The notes under the pieces are model-generated. The model ran no database searches. It was given only the letters and a program-made list of their open reading frames with translations, and had not been told where the DNA came from. From Fimbriimonadaceae bacterium (GTDB taxonomy: Bacteria > Armatimonadota > Fimbriimonadia > Fimbriimonadales > Fimbriimonadaceae), in NCBI GenBank assembly GCA_023957775.1, contig JAMLGR010000008.1, positions 62,001 through 126,000 of the forward strand: a DNA stretch of 64,000 bases, in the 5' to 3' direction. Position 1 is the first letter of the stretch, and every line of letters begins with the position of its first letter. The translations under genes were made by a program, and so were the position numbers. Of the stretch, positions 8,696 through 16,122 are shown one piece after another.

Positions 8696-9174
8696 TGGTG
8701 GTCGTGCGGCAAGCCGACCTTCAAGACGCGGCCGACCGCGCGGCTGCGATCGAGCTGATCGACCTCTACGCCCAGGACCCGATGGGGCGGGGGGCGCCGC
8801 TCGATGCCGAGGTGCGGGCGAATCTCGACTCCATGTTGGCGGCCCATCCCGGCGCCGTCGTGTTCCTCGCCTTCGACCAGAACACCCCTGTCGGAGTGGC
8901 CAACTGTTTCTTCGGCATGTCGTCGTTCACGGGATGTCCCGTGCTTAACATCCACGATTTGGCGGTCCACCCGCATCACCGGGGCCGCGGCATCGGAAGG
9001 CAGCTCATCGACGCCGTCGAGGCCCACGCGCGGGCGACCGGGTGTTCCCGCGTCACCCTGGAAGTGGCCGCCCTCAACGAGCCGGCCCAAGCCGTGTACA
9101 AGCGGTGCGGGTTCCACGGTGTGGGTCCGGATGCAGAGTCCATCACCTACTTCTGCACGAAGCACCTCGACTGA
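8692..9174 (+). CDS. GNAT-family N-acetyltransferase
   Basis: A 160-residue GCN5-related acetyltransferase. The acetyl-CoA binding motif A is clear (LAVHPHHRGRGIGRQLID, about residues 83-100), preceded by the beta-4 strand HDLAV and followed by CSRVTLEVAALNEPAQAVYKRCGF (motif B). The substrate is not predictable. The ATG overlaps the purB stop codon (ATGA), implying coupled translation, though a direct link to purine metabolism is not obvious. Confidence 0.9.
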   Translation: MMVVVRQADLQDAADRAAAIELIDLYAQDPMGRGAPLDAEVRANLDSMLAAHPGAVVFLAFDQNTPVGVANCFFGMSSFTGCPVLNIHDLAVHPHHRGRGIGRQLIDAVEAHARATGCSRVTLEVAALNEPAQAVYKRCGFHGVGPDAESITYFCTKHLD

Positions 9175-9176
9175 CC

Positions 9177-9800
9177 ATGCCTCTCCAAAACCGTGTCACC
9201 CCGCTCGGCGAAATCGTGGCCGCACCGTGGCGCGGGGCCCTCATGGGCAATCGGGGCGGGTGTCTGTGCGTCCGTCCGCGCGAGATGGGCTCCCGGCGTT
9301 GGGCTTCCCCGCGCTGGATCCTGTGCGAACTCGAGTACAACGGGTGGCGCCGCGAGGTCATGCAGGTCGGGACCTACACCGAGCTTTTCTTCTTCGACGA
9401 AGCCTGCGGGCTTGCAGCAGGGCACCGTCCCTGCGCATTTTGCCGGCCAGAGGCCTTTCGCCGCTTTCGAGCGGCGTGGCTCGCGGGCAACCCCCACCTG
9501 GGAATGGCCGCCAACGTCCGTGTCGAAGCCATCGACCGCGTGCTCCACACGGATCGCCTCGAGGGCCGGCGGCAGAGGCGCGTCTCCGTTGCTCTTGAAA
9601 ACCTGCCGAACGGGGCGATGTTCGTCACTCGGCGCGATCCCGACGCGCCGATCCTGCGCTGGGGAGGCGCCTTTTGGGAATGGAAGGCGGGCGGCTACGT
9701 GCCGTGGGGCGGGTGCGAAGAGGAGAGGGTTCGAGCACTGACGCCCGCCTCCACGTTGGGCGCGCTTCAAGCCGGCTACATCCCGGAGGTGCGCCTTTGA
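9177..9800 (+). CDS. Conserved hypothetical protein with CxxC-containing centre
   Basis: A 207-residue soluble protein beginning MPLQNRVTPLGEIVA. I recall the overall pattern as a conserved bacterial hypothetical family: an early APWRGALMGNRGG, then GTYTELFFFDEA and AGHRPCAFCRPEAFRRF near residues 70-95, then LPNGAMFV. CAFC could bind a metal together with the nearby His, but this is inference. It starts two bases after the acetyltransferase stop and overlaps the following acyltransferase. No reaction is known to me. Confidence 0.75.
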   Translation: MPLQNRVTPLGEIVAAPWRGALMGNRGGCLCVRPREMGSRRWASPRWILCELEYNGWRREVMQVGTYTELFFFDEACGLAAGHRPCAFCRPEAFRRFRAAWLAGNPHLGMAANVRVEAIDRVLHTDRLEGRRQRRVSVALENLPNGAMFVTRRDPDAPILRWGGAFWEWKAGGYVPWGGCEEERVRALTPASTLGALQAGYIPEVRL

Positions 9801-11026
9801 ACGCGTTCCGGCCGCCCAAACCGTCGCCTCCCTGGATTCGGCTCGCCGGTTCGGTCGCACTGTGGGTGCTCCGTGCGCGGGGTGTTCAGGAGTTGTCGAT
9901 CGACGACGAGTCGATCGAAAGGCTTCGGGCTCTGGGCAAGACGCCCGCCATGCTCTGCCCCAACCACCCGACCAACAACGAGCCGGCGGTCCTGTTCGAG
10001 CTCTCCAAGCGGCTGGAAAGGCCGTTTTTCTACGTGTGCTGCCGGGAGGCGTTCGACTACTTCGGCGGGCTTTGGGGGTGGATGCTGCAGCGCCTGGGCG
10101 CCTACTCCCTCGCGCGCGGGACCTTGGACCGTGCCTCGTTCCAAACGACCCGGATGTTGCTCGGTCGGACGGGAATACGCCTCGTGGTCTTTCCCGAGGG
10201 CGAGGTGTACAGCCAGAACGACACCCTGCTGCCGTTTCAAACCGGCGTGGTCCAACTCGCGTTTTGGGGTTTGGAGGAGGCCCTGAAGAACGGCCTTGAG
10301 GACGTGGTGTTGGTGCCGATCGCGGTGCGATACCGATTCTTGCGCTCGCAGCGGACGGCCATCGCCCGGTCGCTTGGCCGCTTGGAGCGAGCCCTGGGGT
10401 TGGAGACCGGGGAGGGCACGCGCTACGACCGTTTGCGTCGCATCGGTGTCGAAGTGGTCGACCGGCTCACGCGTCAGTTCGGGTTGGAGTTCGACGACGC
10501 CACGCCGCTGTCCGAGCGGATGGATGTCCTCAAGCGGACGCAGCTCGAACACGCCGCCCGGATCGCCGGCGTGGAGTTGCGGGGCGGTTCGCTTGCAGAG
10601 GAGATGCGCCGCGTCTTAAACGCCGTCTACGGCGTCGAAGATCCGGGGCCGCCCGAGGGCGCATCCGCTTACGATCGCCGCCTATGGGGCGAAGCGCGCG
10701 CCCACATCGCTCCCGCCGTCCACGAACTCGACCGGCTGCAGAACTGGATCGCGGTCGTCGATGGTTACGTGGGCGAGGACCCGTCGGACGAGCGGATGGC
10801 CCACACCCTCGTCCGGCTGGAAGTCGAAGTGTTGGGTCGGCGCTTGCTCGGCGGACCGACGGTGTGCGCGGTCCGGGTCGGTCCGTCGATCTCCCTGGCG
10901 GCCTCTCGGGAGCGGTATCGCGCGGATCGCCGCGGGGCGGTCGAAGAGGTGGCCGCCTCGCTGGAGTCCGCCGTTCAGGCGGAACTGGACGCGTTGGTCC
11001 GGCTGCATCAGGCACCGACCCCGTGA
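9797..11026 (+). CDS. PlsC-like acyltransferase with a divergent HX4E motif
   Basis: A 409-residue protein. Its first half (about 20-230) has the glycerophosphate/acyl-lipid acyltransferase layout: CPNHPTNNEP at 55-63 occupies the place of the catalytic NHX4D motif, and VVFPEGEVYS (about 131-140) is the substrate-binding FPEG motif. The general-base aspartate is replaced by glutamate (H57, E62). The C-terminal half (about 230-409) is helical, charged and unassigned. TTG 9797 is the likely start because GGAGGT lies at 9785-9790. It overlaps the upstream stop codon. A lipid acyl transfer role at the membrane is probable, but the acceptor is unknown. Confidence 0.8.
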   Translation: MNAFRPPKPSPPWIRLAGSVALWVLRARGVQELSIDDESIERLRALGKTPAMLCPNHPTNNEPAVLFELSKRLERPFFYVCCREAFDYFGGLWGWMLQRLGAYSLARGTLDRASFQTTRMLLGRTGIRLVVFPEGEVYSQNDTLLPFQTGVVQLAFWGLEEALKNGLEDVVLVPIAVRYRFLRSQRTAIARSLGRLERALGLETGEGTRYDRLRRIGVEVVDRLTRQFGLEFDDATPLSERMDVLKRTQLEHAARIAGVELRGGSLAEEMRRVLNAVYGVEDPGPPEGASAYDRRLWGEARAHIAPAVHELDRLQNWIAVVDGYVGEDPSDERMAHTLVRLEVEVLGRRLLGGPTVCAVRVGPSISLAASRERYRADRRGAVEEVAASLESAVQAELDALVRLHQAPTP

Positions 11027-11058
11027 CGCGCGACCTGGGGTTGGCGTAGGAAAGGTGG

Positions 11059-11064
11059 CATAAT
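11059..11064 (+). promoter_or_regulatory. Putative -10 (CATAAT) for the Fe-S carrier gene
   Basis: CATAAT lies 33 bases before the ATG at 11098, in a 71-base gap. A GGAGG-like stretch (CCCGGAGGC, 11080-11088) could serve as ribosome binding site. No convincing -35 is present. Confidence 0.45.
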
Positions 11065-11097
11065 ACCGGAGGGCGAGAGCCCGGAGGCATCCAACCC

Positions 11098-11520
11098 ATG
11101 GCGATTCAAGACAACATGACCTCGACGCAACAGATCAACCTTTCCGACCGAGCGGCGGCCGAACTCAAGGGGCTGATGGAAGAGCAGCAGAAGACCGATT
11201 CGGCGCTGCGTGTCTGGGTTGCGGGAGGCGGTTGCTCCGGCCTGTCCTACGGGATGGCCTTGGACGACGCCGAGCCCGAAGAGGGCGACGTGGTCCTGAA
11301 CGACAAGGGTGTGAAGATCTACGTGGATTCGCTGAGCCTGAAGTACATGACCGGCTCGGTGGTGGAGTACGTGGACGACCATCTGGGCGGCGGGTTCAAG
11401 ATCGAGAATCCCAACGCGACGAAGTCCTGCGGATGCGGCTCCTCGTTCTCGACGGACGACGAGACGATGGAAGGCCTCGACACCGGCGGCGGCGGTTGCG
11501 GCGGCTGCGGCTGCCACTAG
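11098..11520 (+). CDS. A-type iron-sulfur carrier (IscA/ErpA/SufA family) with Cys-rich tail
   Basis: A 140-residue protein that carries or delivers Fe-S clusters to target enzymes. The three canonical cysteines are present: GGGCSGLSYGM (C46) and SCGCGSSF (C111, C113). The core spans residues about 12-118. Unlike ordinary members, which end near the CGCGSSF motif, this one continues for some 23 residues into an acidic segment and a glycine-rich tail ending CGGCGCH (C134, C137, C139, H140). The tail could add metal binding, which is inference. Which of IscA, ErpA or SufA it matches cannot be settled. No other Fe-S assembly genes are nearby. Confidence 0.93.
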   Translation: MAIQDNMTSTQQINLSDRAAAELKGLMEEQQKTDSALRVWVAGGGCSGLSYGMALDDAEPEEGDVVLNDKGVKIYVDSLSLKYMTGSVVEYVDDHLGGGFKIENPNATKSCGCGSSFSTDDETMEGLDTGGGGCGGCGCH

Positions 11521-11541
11521 TTTGGCAGTGCGTATTGAGCC

Positions 11542-11570
11542 GGGTGCCACGCCCGCTGGACGGGCGTGAG
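11542..11570 (+). repeat. Dispersed hairpin repeat (REP-like), copy 1
   Basis: GGGTGCCACGCCCGCT followed by GGACGGGCGTGAG. The arms CACGCCCG (11548-11555) and CGGGCGTG (11561-11568) form a perfect 8-bp stem with a 5-base loop. Further copies are at 21042, 25881, 25936 and 40566. This copy lies between two convergent genes, just after the Fe-S carrier stop, where it could act as terminator or mRNA 3' stabiliser. Confidence 0.85.
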
Positions 11571-11637
11571 TTCAACTTCTCAGTCGCACCCCGGGTGAAG
11601 CGAGAGCGCGGATGAATCGCCGCCTTCCCACGCGGCT

Positions 11638-12078
11638 TCATCGAGTGGGGGTCGGCGCGACGTGCGCCACTTCTGGAGGCGGTGTCTCCGCGACTTCCGG
11701 GGCGAGTTCCGGGGCAGGCGCGGCCCACCCGTTGACAGGTGTCCCGGCCGGAACTTCGATCGCCTGGGTCGCAGGAGCATCGACCCTGGTCGTCGACACA
11801 AAGAAACCCGCGAGGAAGATCGTCCATATGAGGACGACCCCCGCAACTGCAGCGATCAGCAACCGACTGTCGATCCTCGTATTCGGCTGTGGCCGTGCCG
11901 AGGGGCCGTGCCGCACTTGCGAAAGCGCGGCCGCCACCTGATCGCGGGGCACGTTCATCGTGTTCGCGAGTTCATCGATCGTGATCGAATCGCGCAGGCG
12001 CTCGCTGAGGAGCTGGGCGACGCGTTGGGCCTCATCGCTCGACATGCGTTCGGTGGAGAGCGTTTCGTAACTTTGCAT
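11638..12078 (-). CDS. Membrane-anchored protein with N-terminal helix-turn-helix-like segment
   Basis: A 146-residue protein. Residues 1-60 are helical and contain ITIDELANTMNVPRDQVAAAL, which has the spacing of a helix-turn-helix. One transmembrane helix (about 72-94) follows a basic, proline-rich linker. The C-terminus (about 95-146) is Pro/Ala-rich and probably lies outside the inner membrane. I do not recognise a family. ATG 12078 is favoured because TATAAT lies just upstream on the same strand. It is convergent with the Fe-S carrier and divergent from recQ. It might be a membrane-tethered regulator, but DNA binding is unproven. Confidence 0.65.
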   Translation of the reverse strand: MQSYETLSTERMSSDEAQRVAQLLSERLRDSITIDELANTMNVPRDQVAAALSQVRHGPSARPQPNTRIDSRLLIAAVAGVVLIWTIFLAGFFVSTTRVDAPATQAIEVPAGTPVNGWAAPAPELAPEVAETPPPEVAHVAPTPTR

Positions 12079-12090
12079 GGCGCCACCCTG

Positions 12091-12096
12091 ATTATA
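12091..12096 (-). promoter_or_regulatory. Consensus -10 (TATAAT), leaderless-type spacing
   Basis: Read on the minus strand, TATAAT ends 12 bases before the ATG at 12078, so transcription would start about 5-6 bases before the start codon. No ribosome binding site fits in that space. Confidence 0.55.
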
Positions 12097-12187
12097 AGGC
12101 TCCCTCCTCGGGGGCGGAGGTCCTGGGACCCCGAAGGGGCGAAAGGCCCACCCCCGCCCGAGCCCGAAAAACTCACAGGCGCTTCGA

Positions 12188-12193
12188 CATAAT
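12188..12193 (+). promoter_or_regulatory. recQ: Putative -10 (CATAAT) for recQ
   Basis: CATAATGGGG runs into the ATG at 12192, so if this is the -10 the first possible start codon cannot be used and translation begins at ATG 12204, about four bases into the transcript. The same CATAATGGG string precedes two other genes in this window. Confidence 0.45.
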
Positions 12194-12203
12194 GGGGTCG
12201 CCC

Positions 12204-14021
12204 ATGTTCTCATCCATCGCCCTGTCGGAGCCGCTGGAGACGCTGCGCAGCGTGTTCGGTTTCCCCGAGTTCCGCCCGCATCAGCGCGAGATCGTCGACG
12301 AGCTTCTTGCGGGCCGCGACGCGTTCGTGCTGATGCCGACGGGCGGAGGGAAGTCGCTCTGCTACCAGATCCCGGCGATGCACCGCGAGGGTGTCGGCAT
12401 CGTCGTCTCGCCGCTCATCTCGCTGATGAAGGACCAGGTCGACGCGCTGCGTGCGAACGGGGTGCGCGCCGAGTTCTACAACTCGTCTCTCGGGGCGGAG
12501 GAGTCGCGGCGGGTGCTGCGGGCACTTCACGCGCGCGAACTGGATCTGCTTTACGTCGCGCCCGAGCGGCTGATGTCCGAAGGCTTCCTGGAGCGGCTCT
12601 CCGGCGAGGCGATCGCGCTGTTCGCGATCGACGAGGCGCACTGCGTGTCGCAGTGGGGCCATGATTTTCGCCCGGAATACGTCCAACTCGGCGCGTTGCG
12701 GAAACACTTTCCCGAGGTCCCGATGGTGGCTCTCACGGCGACCGCCGACCCGCAAACGCGAAGCGACATCCTCGAGCAGCTCGGGCTGCGGCAAGCAAAG
12801 GTGTTCGTGGCCGGGTTCGATCGACCCAACATCCGGTACCTCGTGCAGGAGAAGACGAAACCCTTCAACCAGCTGGTGGATTGCCTCGAGCGCTGGAAGG
12901 GAGAGTCCGCGATCGTCTACTGCCTCAGCCGCAAGCGGGTGGAAGAGGTGGCGCAAAAGCTCCGGCTCGCGGGCTGGTCGGCGGCGGCCTACCACGCGGG
13001 GCTGCCGTCGGCCCAGCGAAGCCGCGTCCAAGAGGATTTCTTGCGCGACGACGTGCGGATCGTGGTCGCCACGGTGGCCTTTGGGATGGGGATCGACAAG
13101 CCGAACGTCCGAGCGGTGGTCCACTACGATCTGCCCAAGCACCTGGAGGGTTACTACCAGGAGACGGGGAGAGCGGGCCGCGACGGCCTGGAATCGGAGG
13201 CGGTGCTCTTGTACGGCCTGTCCGACGCGGTCGTGGCTCGTCAGCTCGTCGGGCAGAACGCCAACGCGGAGCAGCGGCGAATCGAGTCGCATAAGTTGGA
13301 CGCCATGGTCGGGTTCGCCGAGGCCCTGACGTGCCGCAGACGCGTGCTCCTCGGCTACTTCGGGGAGGCGCTGGACGCGGACTGCGGCAACTGCGACCGG
13401 TGTTTGAAGCCCGTGGAGCTGTACGATGCGACCGACGACGCCTACCGCGCACTGATGGCGGTCTACGAAGTGCGCCAGCGGGCGGGCGTTCGGCTGGTCA
13501 TCGACGTGCTGCGAGGTGCCGAGACGGACCAGGTGCGCCGCCTGGGGCACCATCGCCTCCCGACCTATGGCCAAGGGGCGGACCGCAGCACCGAGCACTG
13601 GGCAAGCGTCATTCGGCAGCTCATCCATCACGGCTACCTCGTGCAAGACGTGGCGAAGTTTGGAGTGCTCAAGCTCACGCCGAAGACCCGGCCCATCCTC
13701 CACAAGGAGCAGGGCCTCCAACTTGCTGTTCCCCAAGAGCGGATCGCCCGGCGGCGCTCCAAACGCAAGCCGACGGCCGACCATGCGGCCGACGATCCGC
13801 TGTTCCAAGCCTTGCGCGCCGTGCGGAAGGAGATCGCGGACGCGGCTGGCGTGCCTCCCTACGTCGTGTTCGGCGACGCCACGCTGAAGGAGATGGCCGC
13901 AAGAAAGCCACGCACCCTCGAGTCGATGCTCGAGGTGAGCGGCGTGGGCCTCCACAAGCTCAAGAAGTACGGCGACCGATTCCTAGAGGCGATCGTCCGG
14001 AACGACCGCACGGGGGGCTAG
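12204..14021 (+). CDS. recQ: ATP-dependent DNA helicase RecQ
   Basis: A 605-residue 3'-5' DNA helicase of recombination and repair. Motif I MPTGGGKSLCYQIP, motif II DEAHCVSQWGHDFRPEY, motif VI QETGRAGRDG and the RecQ zinc site (C..., then DADCGNCDRC) are all present. A winged-helix RQC region follows, and a single HRDC domain closes the protein (about 520-595). The order and length match the short bacterial RecQ type. ATG 12192 would add four residues but overlaps the likely -10, so 12204 is chosen. Its end overlaps the convergent gene by four bases. Confidence 0.96.
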   Translation: MFSSIALSEPLETLRSVFGFPEFRPHQREIVDELLAGRDAFVLMPTGGGKSLCYQIPAMHREGVGIVVSPLISLMKDQVDALRANGVRAEFYNSSLGAEESRRVLRALHARELDLLYVAPERLMSEGFLERLSGEAIALFAIDEAHCVSQWGHDFRPEYVQLGALRKHFPEVPMVALTATADPQTRSDILEQLGLRQAKVFVAGFDRPNIRYLVQEKTKPFNQLVDCLERWKGESAIVYCLSRKRVEEVAQKLRLAGWSAAAYHAGLPSAQRSRVQEDFLRDDVRIVVATVAFGMGIDKPNVRAVVHYDLPKHLEGYYQETGRAGRDGLESEAVLLYGLSDAVVARQLVGQNANAEQRRIESHKLDAMVGFAEALTCRRRVLLGYFGEALDADCGNCDRCLKPVELYDATDDAYRALMAVYEVRQRAGVRLVIDVLRGAETDQVRRLGHHRLPTYGQGADRSTEHWASVIRQLIHHGYLVQDVAKFGVLKLTPKTRPILHKEQGLQLAVPQERIARRRSKRKPTADHAADDPLFQALRAVRKEIADAAGVPPYVVFGDATLKEMAARKPRTLESMLEVSGVGLHKLKKYGDRFLEAIVRNDRTGG

Positions 14022-14533
14022 TCCTTGAACCGCGCCGTGTCGACGAGGCGCTGGAAGTGCTTTTCCCACGCGTCGACCGAGTCGGTGGGAGGGATCTTCA
14101 CCGAGAGCGCTAGCAGGCCGCGCTTCGGATCCTTCACCAACACATAACGCCGCGAAGCGAAGCCGTTGGCATCGAGGACGGAAAACGTGGCTGCTTCGAG
14201 CCCAGCCTTGGTCTTGACGATCTTGTGGGGCGTGGGCTTCCCACCCTCCTCGCGAAGGATGTAGTAGTGGGAGACGCGAATCAGGTCGTCCCAGCTCTGG
14301 GCGCTGGGCGGGGCGGTCATCACGCCGAGCTCGCCGCCGCCGCCGGGGTAGGCCTTGCGGGCGCCCCAGGGCGTCTCACGGGTCACGCTCCATCCCTTGG
14401 GGACTTCGACCGAGTAGGCCGAGGTCTCGACCCGCACGTGACCGTCCTTCAAATCGACCAACTTCGCATCCGACGGAGCCGAGCCCTGCGCGAGCACGGC
14501 CAATCCCATAGTAAACAACATTCCTGTCAACAT
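14018..14533 (-). CDS. Secreted protein of unknown function
   Basis: A 171-residue protein with a signal peptide (MLTGMLFTMGLAVLAQG, cleavage near residue 17-20). The mature part is mixed alpha/beta, with VRVETSAYSVEVPKGWSV and, later, RRYVLVKDPKRGLLALSVKIP. The pattern of a small domain beginning with a sequence like 'y.v.vP.gW' is seen in several periplasmic proteins of unknown function (for example PsbP-like or DUF1795-like), but I cannot assign one. ATG 14533 sits almost at the expected transcription start for the TATAAT at 14540-14545. It is divergent from the S41 peptidase and convergent with recQ. Confidence 0.7.
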   Translation of the reverse strand: MLTGMLFTMGLAVLAQGSAPSDAKLVDLKDGHVRVETSAYSVEVPKGWSVTRETPWGARKAYPGGGGELGVMTAPPSAQSWDDLIRVSHYYILREEGGKPTPHKIVKTKAGLEAATFSVLDANGFASRRYVLVKDPKRGLLALSVKIPPTDSVDAWEKHFQRLVDTARFKD

Positions 14534-14539
14534 AATATC

Positions 14540-14545
14540 ATTATA
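14540..14545 (-). promoter_or_regulatory. Consensus promoter in an AT-rich patch
   Basis: On the minus strand TATAAT (14545-14540) with TTGCAT (14569-14564) at an 18-base spacer. The predicted start site coincides with or lies just before the ATG at 14533, so the mRNA would be leaderless. The region 14530-14570 is strikingly AT-rich for this genome and also lies upstream of the divergent peptidase gene. Confidence 0.6.
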
Positions 14546-14600
14546 CACTGATATATAAATTTTATGCAAACGTCTCAGCCGGTTGTGCGTATCAAGGAAC

Positions 14601-15611
14601 ATGCGCCGTCTTCTCCAACGGCTTCCGGCCGCGATTGTCGCGGCGTGCTTGATCGCGATCGCGGCTCCGGCGGCGGCCCAGCGGCTTGAGGCGTCGGACA
14701 AACAAGAGGTCCTCGACGCCATCGAACGAGTCCTGACGCGGCAGGCCTTTGTGCCGGGGGTGGACTTCACGACGTGGCCGGCCCACCTCGGATCCCGCCG
14801 TGCTTCCGTGGATGCGGCGACGACGCCGAGGAGCTTTCTCTACGCAGTCAACCGGATCCTCCGCGAGTTCGGAGTGAGCCACTGCCGGGTCGATCTCGAC
14901 GAGGGCGGCGGAACGCCCTTGATGGCGCAGGAGCCCTCCTCGGGGGGACGGCCCGCTTCGGAACTGACGTGGCTTGCGGATGGAACCGCGGTGGTGCGCG
15001 TCCGCACCTTTGGAGCGGACTACAAGAGGGACTCGATCGACGCGCTGTTCGAAGAGGCGTCCAAGGCGCCTCGACTCATTCTCGACCTCCGGTCCAACGG
15101 GGGTGGTTTGGTGGGGAACCTGCAGCACCTGATGGGCTACCTCCTGCCACCGGGAAGCGTGATGGGCACGTTCGTGACTCGCCGAACGGCCACGGCGTTC
15201 GAATCCGCCACCGGCGGCGATGCGACGGACCTCGCGGCCATCGCCGAATGGAGTCGCAGCAAACTGCGGGTGCGGTCGCGATCGGAGGCCGTGTTCGCGG
15301 GCAAGATCGCGGTGCTGGTGAACCGCGGCACCGGGAGTGCCTCGGAGATGGCCGCGGCCGCCCTTCGCGACGTTTTGGGCGCGCCGATCGTGGGGAGTGC
15401 GACGGCGGGGGCGGTGCTGGGCTCCACCTATTCGGCCCTCCCGCACGGCTTTCGCCTCCAATATCCGGCCCAGGACTACGTGACGGCCAAGGGCGTGCGC
15501 CTGGAAGGGCACCCTCTCGTGCCCGATGCGGAGGTTCGCACGAGGGGCTTTGGGGAGAAAGACCCCGTCTTGGATGCGGCTCGTCAACTGCTGGTCGGCC
15601 AGAGCCGATAA
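14601..15611 (+). CDS. S41-family (C-terminal processing type) peptidase
   Basis: A 336-residue secreted protease. A signal peptide covers about residues 1-28 (LPAAIVAACLIAIAAPAAAQ). The catalytic domain has LILDLRSNGGGLVGNL, the nucleophile region NRGTGSASEMAAAAL (serine expected as nucleophile, with the conserved lysine further on) and the closing YVTAKGVRLEGHPLVPDAEV typical of S41. I see no PDZ domain between the N-terminal region and the protease core, so substrate docking differs from classical CtpA. ATG 14601 is chosen over GTG 14583 because the signal peptide then starts properly. The substrate is unknown. Confidence 0.88.
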   Translation: MRRLLQRLPAAIVAACLIAIAAPAAAQRLEASDKQEVLDAIERVLTRQAFVPGVDFTTWPAHLGSRRASVDAATTPRSFLYAVNRILREFGVSHCRVDLDEGGGTPLMAQEPSSGGRPASELTWLADGTAVVRVRTFGADYKRDSIDALFEEASKAPRLILDLRSNGGGLVGNLQHLMGYLLPPGSVMGTFVTRRTATAFESATGGDATDLAAIAEWSRSKLRVRSRSEAVFAGKIAVLVNRGTGSASEMAAAALRDVLGAPIVGSATAGAVLGSTYSALPHGFRLQYPAQDYVTAKGVRLEGHPLVPDAEVRTRGFGEKDPVLDAARQLLVGQSR

Positions 15612-15617
15612 GACCGT

Positions 15618-15623
15618 CATAAT
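15618..15623 (+). promoter_or_regulatory. Putative -10 (CATAATGGGG) for the DoxX gene
   Basis: CATAAT followed by GGGG, 18 bases before ATG 15642. The same CATAATGGG string occurs before recQ and, on the minus strand, before the LCP gene. It predicts a leader of about 12 bases. Confidence 0.45.
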
Positions 15624-15641
15624 GGGGCCGAGGGTGTCCCG

Positions 15642-16121
15642 ATGACGGCTGCGACAAAGACGACGGTTCTGGTGCTTCGGTTGGCGCTCGGCGCGGTTCT
15701 GCTCGCGCACGGCATGCTGAAGCTGGGTCTGTTGCGCGGAGGACAGGCGGAGATCGATGCCGCGCTGCACGCGGGCAGCCGGTTTGCCGACCCCGAGCTC
15801 TTCCGCGTCGCGGTCACCGCCATCGAGGCGGGGGGCGGCCTCTTGCTGATTCTGGGCCTGCTGGGCAGGGTGGCGGCGCTCGCCGTGGTTGCGTTGATGG
15901 CGTTCCGCGTGGCCGTCGTCCACAGTCCCTACTTCTTCGTCAAGGACAACGGCTTCGAGTTTCCCCTTATCCTGGGCGCCATGGCCTTGTCGCTGCTCCT
16001 GCTCGGGATGGGTCCGGTCTCCCTGGACGGCGTGTTCGACAACTGGAGACGTTCAAGACGGGAACAGAAGGGCGGCTCCGCGGGAACCGGTCCGGGAGAT
16101 CCCACGGGGCCGTTTGGATAG
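15642..16121 (+). CDS. DoxX-family membrane protein
   Basis: A 159-residue inner-membrane protein with four hydrophobic helices (about 8-27, 55-75, 80-98, 105-125). Family features include LLAHGMLKLG after helix 1, EAGGGLLLILGLLGRVAAL, and HSPYFF with FEFPLILGAMALSLLLLG. DoxX proteins are small quinone- or thiol-linked redox membrane proteins, and the precise role of most is not established. The C-terminal 30 residues are a charged, disordered tail. It is followed directly by a dehydrogenase whose possible TTG start overlaps its stop. Confidence 0.85.
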   Translation: MTAATKTTVLVLRLALGAVLLAHGMLKLGLLRGGQAEIDAALHAGSRFADPELFRVAVTAIEAGGGLLLILGLLGRVAALAVVALMAFRVAVVHSPYFFVKDNGFEFPLILGAMALSLLLLGMGPVSLDGVFDNWRRSRREQKGGSAGTGPGDPTGPFG

Positions 16122-16122
16122 C

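Noticed and set aside
12210-13955. 581-codon minus-strand ORF opposite recQ
   Set aside because: RecQ motifs are complete on the plus strand. The antisense translation has no domain.
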